DNA of 7,509 nucleotides from Chloroflexota bacterium. Its GTDB lineage: Bacteria > Chloroflexota > Anaerolineae > Anaerolineales > UBA11858. The DNA lies in assembly GCA_003513015.1 (NCBI GenBank), contig DOTA01000096.1, positions 4,178-11,686 of the forward strand, given 5' to 3'. Shown here one piece after another: positions 1 to 6,483 of the stretch. How positions within the stretch are numbered: the first letter of the stretch is position 1; every line of letters starts with the position of its first letter. Under the pieces are notes generated by a model, which did not search any database, had not been told where the DNA came from, and saw only the letters and a list, made by a program, of their open reading frames with translations. Made by a program: the position numbers and the translations under genes.

Positions 1-143
1 GTGACCCCATTTTGGGTGATATGATTTTCCAGCCGTCGCTTCAAGGAAGCGCGCGAGTAATGGCGAAAATCATAGCCATATCGCCGGAAAATGGCCTCCA
101 CCAGCAGATCAATTTCAAGTTGAGCTTGCTCGCTTTTGTTCAT
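1..143 (-). CDS. CheR-type protein-glutamate methyltransferase, N-terminal fragment (runs off window)
   Basis: Only the first 47 codons are inside the window; the frame is still open at base 1. The translation begins MNKSEQAQLEIDLLVEAIF and continues with RRYGYDFRHYSRASLKRRL, the helical pattern typical of the CheR N-terminal domain. Family members transfer a methyl group from S-adenosylmethionine to receptor glutamates. Relatives next to multi-receiver hybrid kinases often act outside classical chemotaxis. The SAM-binding catalytic domain would lie beyond the window, so activity cannot be judged. The ATG shares its A with the TGA stop of the hybrid kinase (TGATG). I see no purine-rich ribosome-binding site before it, which points to translation coupled to the kinase. 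A CheB-like partner further downstream would be expected from family knowledge but is not visible. Confidence 0.85.
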   Translation of the reverse strand, partial: MNKSEQAQLEIDLLVEAIFRRYGYDFRHYSRASLKRRLENHITQNGV

Positions 144-3100
144 CAATTGTAGAGCCAGACTCGTAACATGGTAAACAAACGGTCGGGGTCAACGGGTTTG
201 CTCAAATAATCATTCGCGCCCGCCGCCAGGCATTGCTCGCGGTCGCCTTTCATGGCTTTGGCCGTCAGGGCCAAAATAGGCAGATTTTTGAAGCGCGGAT
301 TTTGCCGGATGCGCTGCGTGGTTTCCAAGCCATCCATCACGGGCATCATGACATCCATCAACACGAGTTCGATATCCAGGATTTGCTCCAGCATTTCGAG
401 TGCTCTTTGACCATTGGGAGCAATTTCCACTTTCAAATCACGCTCACTTAGCAGCCGCGAGAGTGCAAAAGAATTGCGCATATCGTCATCCACGATCAAA
501 ATTTTCTTGCCGCGCAGCGCCTCATCTCGCCGGTAAAGTTTTTGGATTGCTTTTTGCTTCTCGATCGACAGATCGGCCACCACCCGGTGCAAAAACAGGG
601 CGGTTTCATCGAGCAGGCGCTCCGGTGATTTTACACCTTTCACAATCACGCTGTCGGCATAGCGCATCAATTGGTGATTCTCCTCCTCGGAGAGATCGCG
701 CCCGGTGTATACAATGATCGGCGATTTCACGGCATAATCATTGTGGTGCAGATTTTCCAACAACTCAAAACCGCTCATATCGGGCAGGCTCAAATCTAAA
801 ATGATGCAATCAAAATGACGGGATTTGAGCAGATCCAGGGCAGCTTGCCCCAGCCAGGCCTCGGTAATCTCCACGTCCGCACCGGAAAGCAACTGGATGA
901 TGCTGTGGCGGGTGTTGGAGTCGTCTTCGATCAACAGCAGCGTTTTGATCTGGCGCTCGATGAAGGTTTCGATCTCTGAAAAAGCCTCGTTCAGGCTCTC
1001 CGGGCTGACAGGTTTGGTCAGGAAACCGATTACGCCGCGCTGATAAGCCTGAATATTTTCGTTTTCGGCTGACATGATGTGTACTGGAATATGCCGTAGT
1101 TCAGGGTCGTTTTTGAGCGCTTCGAGCACATCCCACCCGCTGATGCCGGGCAAATTCAAATCCAGGATGATGGCCTGGGGCTTGTAGCGCCGCACTAAAT
1201 CCAGGCCGTTTTCGCCGCGCGGCGTACTCAGGCAGCGGAAACCTTTCTTTTGGGCAAAACCTTTGAGAATATCCGCGAAGGTGGGATCATCCTCGATAAC
1301 CAGTAGCAGTTTTTCGCCGGGTTGCAGGGGATGATCGAGGGTTTCGCTGGCAGGGGAGGCCAATTCCTTGAGGCTGGGAATCACTTTGGGTTGGACTGCC
1401 ACTTCCGAAGGAGCGGAGCGGCTCAACGGCTTTTGAGGGGCAGCTGCTTCCTGGGGATGTGTGCGGCTTTCAGGGCTTGCGGTGTCCTGCTTAATCGGAA
1501 CAATCACAGAAAAAACGGAGCCTTCATTGGGCTGACTTTCCACGGTGACAAATCCGCCCAGGTGCAAGGCCATTTCGCGCACGATCGCCAAACCCAGGCC
1601 GGTGCCGCCATAGCGCCGGCTGGTGCTGCCATCGGCTTGTTGGAAAGCTTCAAAGATTTGCTGCTGTTTTTCGGCGGGGATGCCAATGCCGGTATCGCGT
1701 ACCTGGATAGCAATGGCGTTTTCGCGAGTCAGGTGGCTTTGCTCGAGTTGCGGGCTGGCTGCAGGCCGGGTGATGCGCAGGGTGATGGTACCGCTTTCGG
1801 TGAATTTGAAGGCGTTGGAGAGCAGGTTTTTAACGATCTGGCGCAAGCGTTGAGAGTCGGTTTCGATGCTTTTGGGCAGGTCGGGGTCAATGATGACCTC
1901 CAACGGCAGATTTTTTTCTGCGCTGACGGGGGCGAACTGCACTTGCAGGATTTCGGTGATTTCGGTGAGGGCGGTTTGCTCAAAGTGGAAGGCCATGCGC
2001 CCGGCCTCAACTTTAGAGAGGTCGAGGATGTCGTTGATTAAATTGAGCAGATCGGAACCGCTGTTATAGATCACCTGCGCCGATTTGATCTGGTCTTCTG
2101 TCAGGTTGCCCTCGGTATTGTCGGCTAACATGCGCGCCAGAATCAGCAAGCTGTTGAGCGGCGTGCGCAATTCGTGCGACATATTGGCGAGAAAATCCGA
2201 TTTGTAGCGGTTGGCCAGGGTAAGCTCTTCGGCTTTGATCTGCAAATCATGCTGGGCAATACGCAGATCGCGGTTTTGTTGGTCAAGAATTGTGCGTTGC
2301 TCTTGCAGGGTTTGCGTTTTTTCTTCGAGTTCGGCGTTGGCAACTTCCAGGTGGGCTTGTTGGGCCTGGAGTTTCTCTTGTGAGGTGCGCAGAAAATCGG
2401 ATTGGATTTTTAGCTCGGTGTTGGTGCTGCGCAGTTCTTCTTCACGCACGCTTAACTGTTCGGCCTGCTCTTGGGTCTGACGCAGCAGGTTATTGACTTG
2501 CATGCGGGCCAATGCGGTGCCAAAGGCAATGCCGGCATTTTCGGTGAAGCGCTGTAAGAATTTGAGTTTTTTTGTGGTTAAGGGTTCCAGGCTGGCGATT
2601 TCGATCACCCCTAAAACCTGATCGTCGAACAAGAAGGGAATGGCGGTAATTTGGCGGGGCCGGCCCTCGAACAATCCGGTTTGGATGGGCATATAATCCA
2701 CGGGGACCTCGTCGAGCACCAGAATTTGTTTTTCGAGGGCGGCCTGCCCACCCAGACCCTCCCCCAAGCCAAATTGGGGCGCGGCTTGTTTGCGCTGGCT
2801 GAAGGCATAACTGCCGATGAGTTTAAAATGTTGCTCTTCTCGCAAAAAAAGCGCCCCGACTTGCACATCCAGGGCCTGGCACAGCCCTTTGATGACATTG
2901 GCAGCCAGGGTGACAATATCTTGCTCGCCGCGCATTAAATTGTTGATTTGTGCTAGTTGGCTGATCTGCCACAGCTCAATTTCGAGGGCGTTTTTAGCAG
3001 ATTCAGCGCTGGCAGTGCGTTCGATCACCTGATCTTCAAGCGAAGCAGCCAGCATTTGCAGGGTTATGTTATTTTCGGCCAGTTTATCCTCGTTGGTGCG

Positions 3101-3667
3101 CGCGCTCCGAAGCGCTTTTTCCAGGCTGGAGAGGGCCAGATAAAAGATGCCGGTGATTCCGAGAATGTTAATCCAGGTCACGACCACGCTGATAAATGGT
3201 TCCATCGGAATCAGTTGGGGTAATAATCCATTTATTTCCGTTATGTAAATCCCTACGGCCGAGAGCAAGGTGAGACTCGCGTAAAAGATGGCAGAGCGGA
3301 TGCCCAGCAGCAACCCTGCGGCCATAATTACAATGACAAAACCGGAGGTTTCAGGGTTGTTAATCCCACCTGACAAAGCAATCAGGGCTGATGTAGCAAT
3401 CCACAAGAAAACTACAAATCCCTGGCCAACCGCTTGCACATGACCCCGATGCAAGGCCAAAAGCACGCCTATGGCAAATAACATCAGCCCGCTGACAATC
3501 CCCAACCCTAAGTATGGATACTCTGTAAACGGCAAAGCCCCCAGCACCAACACCCAAACCATGATATTGAACCAAACCACGCCATTTAAAATCTGCGCAG
3601 CGTTTGTTTTTTCTGCATCATCTTCAAATACGGGGGGCGCCACCAGTCGGCGGATCCATGACCACAT
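143..3667 (-). CDS. Membrane-bound GAF hybrid sensor histidine kinase with three receiver domains
   Basis: This 1174-aa protein should sense a signal at the membrane or through its GAF domain, autophosphorylate on histidine and pass phosphate to its own receivers. Six hydrophobic segments lie at about residues 30-47, 51-72, 78-98, 109-123, 126-141 and 157-180. Then come a coiled coil (about 181-245), GAF (about 250-385, with GEGLGGQAALE), and a long coiled coil (about 390-488). HisKA has its H-box at HELRTPLN (His498). HATPase_c shows Asn614/Asn618, DTGIGIP at 658-664 and GGTGLGL at 687-693. A Pro/Ala-rich linker (about 729-785) leads to REC1 (Asp836, Lys885), REC2 (Asp958, Lys1010) and REC3 (Asp1105, Lys1157), each with its N-terminal acidic pair. 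All key catalytic residues are present and there is no HPt domain. REC2 and REC3 resemble those of hybrid kinases commonly encoded beside CheR/CheB, which fits the next gene. The start has a good Shine-Dalgarno. The membrane ligand is unknown. Confidence 0.97.
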   Translation of the reverse strand: MWSWIRRLVAPPVFEDDAEKTNAAQILNGVVWFNIMVWVLVLGALPFTEYPYLGLGIVSGLMLFAIGVLLALHRGHVQAVGQGFVVFLWIATSALIALSGGINNPETSGFVIVIMAAGLLLGIRSAIFYASLTLLSAVGIYITEINGLLPQLIPMEPFISVVVTWINILGITGIFYLALSSLEKALRSARTNEDKLAENNITLQMLAASLEDQVIERTASAESAKNALEIELWQISQLAQINNLMRGEQDIVTLAANVIKGLCQALDVQVGALFLREEQHFKLIGSYAFSQRKQAAPQFGLGEGLGGQAALEKQILVLDEVPVDYMPIQTGLFEGRPRQITAIPFLFDDQVLGVIEIASLEPLTTKKLKFLQRFTENAGIAFGTALARMQVNNLLRQTQEQAEQLSVREEELRSTNTELKIQSDFLRTSQEKLQAQQAHLEVANAELEEKTQTLQEQRTILDQQNRDLRIAQHDLQIKAEELTLANRYKSDFLANMSHELRTPLNSLLILARMLADNTEGNLTEDQIKSAQVIYNSGSDLLNLINDILDLSKVEAGRMAFHFEQTALTEITEILQVQFAPVSAEKNLPLEVIIDPDLPKSIETDSQRLRQIVKNLLSNAFKFTESGTITLRITRPAASPQLEQSHLTRENAIAIQVRDTGIGIPAEKQQQIFEAFQQADGSTSRRYGGTGLGLAIVREMALHLGGFVTVESQPNEGSVFSVIVPIKQDTASPESRTHPQEAAAPQKPLSRSAPSEVAVQPKVIPSLKELASPASETLDHPLQPGEKLLLVIEDDPTFADILKGFAQKKGFRCLSTPRGENGLDLVRRYKPQAIILDLNLPGISGWDVLEALKNDPELRHIPVHIMSAENENIQAYQRGVIGFLTKPVSPESLNEAFSEIETFIERQIKTLLLIEDDSNTRHSIIQLLSGADVEITEAWLGQAALDLLKSRHFDCIILDLSLPDMSGFELLENLHHNDYAVKSPIIVYTGRDLSEEENHQLMRYADSVIVKGVKSPERLLDETALFLHRVVADLSIEKQKAIQKLYRRDEALRGKKILIVDDDMRNSFALSRLLSERDLKVEIAPNGQRALEMLEQILDIELVLMDVMMPVMDGLETTQRIRQNPRFKNLPILALTAKAMKGDREQCLAAGANDYLSKPVDPDRLFTMLRVWLYN

Positions 3668-3675
3668 AAAGATAA

Positions 3676-3680
3676 CTCCT
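3676..3680 (-). promoter_or_regulatory. Ribosome-binding site of the hybrid kinase gene
   Basis: AGGAG on the minus strand lies 8 nt before the kinase ATG, inside the 15-nt gap after the TAA of the preceding gene. It is the best-placed Shine-Dalgarno in the window and supports the ATG at 3667. It also suggests that the kinase can be initiated independently within the operon. Confidence 0.8.
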
Positions 3681-3682
3681 GC

Positions 3683-4993
3683 TTACAGGCTCACACGCCC
3701 GGCGCGCAAGGCTTCGGCTTGGGCGGCCAGTTCTTCATTGGCCGCCCGCAATTCTTCCTCTTGGGCTTGCATGGCCGCGGTCTGATTTTGGGTTTCGCTC
3801 AACAGCGCTTGAATGCGTTCACGAGCCTGAATATTTTGCAAAGCCAATGAAATATTTCCCGAAATTTCGTGAAGAAATTCGATTTGCTTTCCCGTGAAAG
3901 CTTTCAACGTGCCTAACTCCAGTACGCCGTTTACTTGATCGTTGTACATGATGGGAATCAAAGCCAGATTTTTGGGAAGGATTTCGCCTAATCCCGAGCG
4001 GATTTTGATACTCTCGGGTGGAATCTCATCGAGAATCAAACTGGATTTTTCGAGGGCCACCTGACCCACAAGGCCCTCACCAATATTAAAATTTTCCGTT
4101 AAATTCAACTCAGGCGCGTAGGCATATCGCCCGGCTAATTTGAGTGTGTCGCCCTCCAGAATAAACAGCGCGCCCACCTGAATATCCAGATATTGGCACA
4201 ACTGCTGAATTACACGCCTCGCCACCACAGAGAATTCTTGATCCCCGCGCATAGCCTCATTGAGATGGGATTCGCCCGTCGAAAACCAAATTTGCTCTTC
4301 GAGGGTTTTATTTACGGCTTCGATCTTCCGTGTGCGTTCTTCCAGCTTTTGGTTGGCAGCATCTACCTCAAGGGCGCGTTGCGCCAATAATTCGCGCGCA
4401 TCTTGGGCATCTCTGATGGCGTCGTTGGCAGCACTTAGTCCGCGACCGAAAAACCACATTCCGATGCTGGTCATGCCGACAGCCATCGCATAGCCAACCC
4501 CCTCGGTGATGATGATCAGCGGATCTGCCAAACCAGGCGCGAGATCGTAGCTCAGCCAATTTAGAGAAAAGGCCACACCAAAAATAGCAAATGTTAGCAA
4601 GCTGATAATGGCGGCCATAATGCCGGCACGTGGCCCAAGCAAAATCGTGGACAGCACAATCAAGGGCAATAAGAAGACCCGACCTCCCCCGGCCAGCCAA
4701 CCTGAATAGAGAGCCAGTAAAGAAAAAATATAAAGCAGGACCAAAAAACTAAGTGCCCGCCATTGGTCGGGGATTTGCCGGTTGAAGTATAAAACCAGCA
4801 CCATAATATAGCCCACAGAATAATAGCCTAACACAAAGTTTAAACCGATACCGCTATCTTGGATTTGCTGGAGAAAGGCAAAGATCAATCCAATGGTACT
4901 CAAAATCGCAATGCTGCCGAAGAGTAAGTTTACAATCTGATGGCGAAAGGCTTTCAGCCAGTTCGTGGTATCCGAAACATGATTGCTACTCAT
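3683..4993 (-). CDS. Six-TM GAF coiled-coil sensor protein lacking an output domain
   Basis: This 436-aa protein is a paralogue of the sensory half of the neighbouring hybrid kinase. Hydrophobic segments lie at about residues 20-40, 52-70, 80-97, 104-119, 122-143 and 158-182. A coiled coil (about 186-236) leads into a GAF domain (about 255-385) with QVGALFILEG and GEGLVGQVALEK, followed by a second coiled coil (about 386-430) containing QEEELRAANEELAAQAEAL. The protein stops six residues later. No HisKA, HATPase, receiver, GGDEF or other output domain is present, although the same motif in the kinase is followed by a long coiled coil and the H-box. The reading frame is intact and ends in TAA, so it does not look like a broken gene from within this window. 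Its start overlaps the upstream gene by 8 nt (ATGAGTAG), implying coupled translation. A role as an auxiliary sensor or hetero-oligomer partner of the kinase is inferred. The ligand is unknown. Confidence 0.93.
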   Translation of the reverse strand: MSSNHVSDTTNWLKAFRHQIVNLLFGSIAILSTIGLIFAFLQQIQDSGIGLNFVLGYYSVGYIMVLVLYFNRQIPDQWRALSFLVLLYIFSLLALYSGWLAGGGRVFLLPLIVLSTILLGPRAGIMAAIISLLTFAIFGVAFSLNWLSYDLAPGLADPLIIITEGVGYAMAVGMTSIGMWFFGRGLSAANDAIRDAQDARELLAQRALEVDAANQKLEERTRKIEAVNKTLEEQIWFSTGESHLNEAMRGDQEFSVVARRVIQQLCQYLDIQVGALFILEGDTLKLAGRYAYAPELNLTENFNIGEGLVGQVALEKSSLILDEIPPESIKIRSGLGEILPKNLALIPIMYNDQVNGVLELGTLKAFTGKQIEFLHEISGNISLALQNIQARERIQALLSETQNQTAAMQAQEEELRAANEELAAQAEALRAGRVSL

Positions 4994-6329
4994 CAGATTT
5001 TATGTCTCCTTCATCCTCTTGGCTTTCTTTCTGTACTCTCAATAATTCAAGGTTGGCCAATTTTAGGTTCTCAGCCTGGGCTTCGAGTTCCTCATTTGCG
5101 GAACGCAGTTCTTCTTCTCGGGTTTGGAGTTCATCCGCTTGAAACTGTGAGTGTTGCAACAATTGGTCGATTTGCTCGCGGGCCTGGATGGTGTGGAAGA
5201 CAACCCCGATGTTTGCGGCGGCTTGCTGTAAAAATTGCTGCTCCCGCCCTGAAAATGCGCCCAACGATCCCAACACCATAACGCCCACCGTTTTGGCCTC
5301 GAAAGTAAAGGGAACCGCGACCACGGTTTTGGGAAAGATTTCACCCAGTGTTGTAGTAATCTGAATACGCTCTGCAGGTAGATTTGTGAGTACAATCATT
5401 TGTTGATCTAGGGCTGCTTGCCCAACCAAGCCCTCTCCAATCTCGAAGTGATCTGGTTGATTTTGGGTGTAAGCGTAGCTCCCCGAAAGATACAGGTTAC
5501 CATCCCTCGCCAGAAAAATTGCCCCAACCTGAACTTCCAAATAGTGGCAGAGCAGTTGAATCACGCTCTTTGAGAGTTCCTCAATTGCCAGATCTCCAGC
5601 CATCACTTCGCTAAGTTTTGCCAGTCCGTTGGTTTGCCAAGCCTGGCGTTCGATGGCCTGCCGGGCTGCTTCTGCCTCTCGACGGGCCTGGTCAAAATGT
5701 CGCACGCGCTCAGTAATCCGGTTCTCTAATTCTGTTTGAATATCTTTCAGGGCCAGATTGCTCTCAGCCAAAGCAGTTTCGCGCACCTGTACCTGTGAAA
5801 GCGTATGCTCCAAACTTTGGATGATCACGTAGATCAGGGCTCCCAGAAAGAGTAACATGATATCCGTTACCGCAATACGGGTGATGGTCACATCTGCATG
5901 GGTGGTGACCGAAAGCCAGCCGCCCAACTGCCCCAACCCGATGAAGCTGATGATGGCGATGCTGAAGAGCGTGTAGATGAACGACCACCTTTTCCCCAAG
6001 AGTAATCCGGCAAAAGCAATCACCAACGGATACCCCAAAATCCCTTCGTCTCGGATACCCTCTCCTACAAAAACCAGAAAACTAACGATGACGAATGTGA
6101 AGAGGGGCAAAACAAAGCGCGGCCACTTCAATTCACCAAACCAGGTCAAGCCCAGTATGATCGCACTGACCATCATGCCGGTGATTAATCCAAGGGTGGT
6201 AAGCACTTGTCCGGCAAGAAAGGTGCTTAACGCGAGCGCGCCTGTGCCAATCAACGTCAGCAATGAAACAATTAATAGCGTTCGACGGAGATAAATTTGA
6301 TCTTCGGCTGGGTGATTTTGCTCTTTCAT
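4986..6329 (-). CDS. Six-TM GAF coiled-coil sensor protein lacking an output domain (first gene of signalling operon)
   Basis: This 447-aa protein is the second output-less paralogue. Hydrophobic segments lie at about residues 15-38, 42-63, 70-89, 98-112, 115-133 and 149-170. The fourth and fifth segments carry AGLLLGKR, matching AGLLLGIR of the hybrid kinase. A coiled coil (about 171-230) is followed by GAF (about 247-378) with VQVGAIFL and GEGLVGQAALDQ. A second coiled coil (about 380-435) includes REEELRSANEELEAQAENL. The protein ends in a short acidic tail, QEDEGDIKSDE, with no catalytic domain. It is the first gene after a 154-bp gap with a candidate promoter, so it likely opens the operon. 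No convincing Shine-Dalgarno precedes the ATG (the bases before it read AAAAACCTC), and an upstream ATG is closed at once by a TAA. The signal sensed is unknown; partnership with the kinase is inferred. Confidence 0.93.
   Translation of the reverse strand: MKEQNHPAEDQIYLRRTLLIVSLLTLIGTGALALSTFLAGQVLTTLGLITGMMVSAIILGLTWFGELKWPRFVLPLFTFVIVSFLVFVGEGIRDEGILGYPLVIAFAGLLLGKRWSFIYTLFSIAIISFIGLGQLGGWLSVTTHADVTITRIAVTDIMLLFLGALIYVIIQSLEHTLSQVQVRETALAESNLALKDIQTELENRITERVRHFDQARREAEAARQAIERQAWQTNGLAKLSEVMAGDLAIEELSKSVIQLLCHYLEVQVGAIFLARDGNLYLSGSYAYTQNQPDHFEIGEGLVGQAALDQQMIVLTNLPAERIQITTTLGEIFPKTVVAVPFTFEAKTVGVMVLGSLGAFSGREQQFLQQAAANIGVVFHTIQAREQIDQLLQHSQFQADELQTREEELRSANEELEAQAENLKLANLELLRVQKESQEDEGDIKSDE
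5006..5011 (-). promoter_or_regulatory. Ribosome-binding site of the 436-aa sensor gene, with long spacing
   Basis: AAGGAG on the minus strand lies inside the end of the upstream coding region, 12 nt before the ATG at 4993. That spacing is longer than usual. An in-frame TAA at 5000-5002 rules out any start further upstream. The only alternative is a CTG directly before the ATG, which is unlikely. The site supports the ATG start, probably helped by coupling to the overlapping upstream gene. Confidence 0.6.
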
Positions 6330-6408
6330 GAGGTTTTTAGCACATGCTTTTTCTTACGGGGCTAAATTTGATTCCCTGGTTGTCACAGAAGTTGGGTGAT
6401 TATGTCAG

Positions 6409-6437
6409 ATTGTATCATTTTAGGCTAGATTTTTGAA
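6409..6437 (-). promoter_or_regulatory. Candidate sigma-70-type promoter of the signalling operon
   Basis: On the minus strand an extended -10, TGATACAAT, has its hexamer TACAAT at 6409-6414. A -35-like TTCAAA (4 of 6 to consensus) lies at 6432-6437, giving a 17-nt spacer. Transcription would start near 6402, leaving a 5' leader of about 70 nt before the 447-aa sensor gene. It lies in the only intergenic region upstream of the operon. AT-rich DNA can give such matches by chance, and the host sigma factor preference is unknown. Confidence 0.45.
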
Positions 6438-6483
6438 ATTGGTGCTTTTGTAACGTTTGAGGTATTTGGATGTTGCTCCGTTA

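Noticed and set aside
1911..1917. Run of seven A on the coding strand (A AAA AAT in frame) as a possible -1 slippery site in the kinase gene
   Set aside because: The kinase frame continues through all catalytic motifs and three receivers. No stimulatory structure or sensible shifted product is evident.
1322..2041. 239-aa open frame on the plus strand opposite the kinase core
   Set aside because: It lies antisense to HisKA and HATPase_c, which have unmistakable catalytic motifs. It has Gly/Phe/Ala-rich composition typical of a codon-bias shadow and no recognisable domain.
2651..3223. Plus-strand open frames of 71-95 aa opposite the GAF and membrane region
   Set aside because: They are antisense to well-supported protein domains, overlap one another and show no recognisable family features.
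3683..6329. Possibility that the two GAF sensors are pseudogene fragments of hybrid kinases
   Set aside because: Both frames are intact with well-preserved GAF and membrane segments, end in proper stops and sit in tight operon overlaps. No kinase remnant is visible between the genes.
6336..6366. Inverted repeat TTTAGC/GCTAAA in the leader of the signalling operon
   Set aside because: The 6-bp stem has a 19-nt loop, is partly AT and has no U-tract. This is too weak to call a terminator, operator or riboswitch.
6381..6405. TGTGACA resembling half of a CRP site, with a second TGACA nearby
   Set aside because: No matching opposite half-site is found at CRP spacing, and a 5-7 base match is expected by chance.
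6420..6483. Rho-independent terminator after the Nudix-GNAT gene
   Set aside because: No GC-rich hairpin followed by a T-tract was found on the minus strand downstream of the tandem TAATAA stop.
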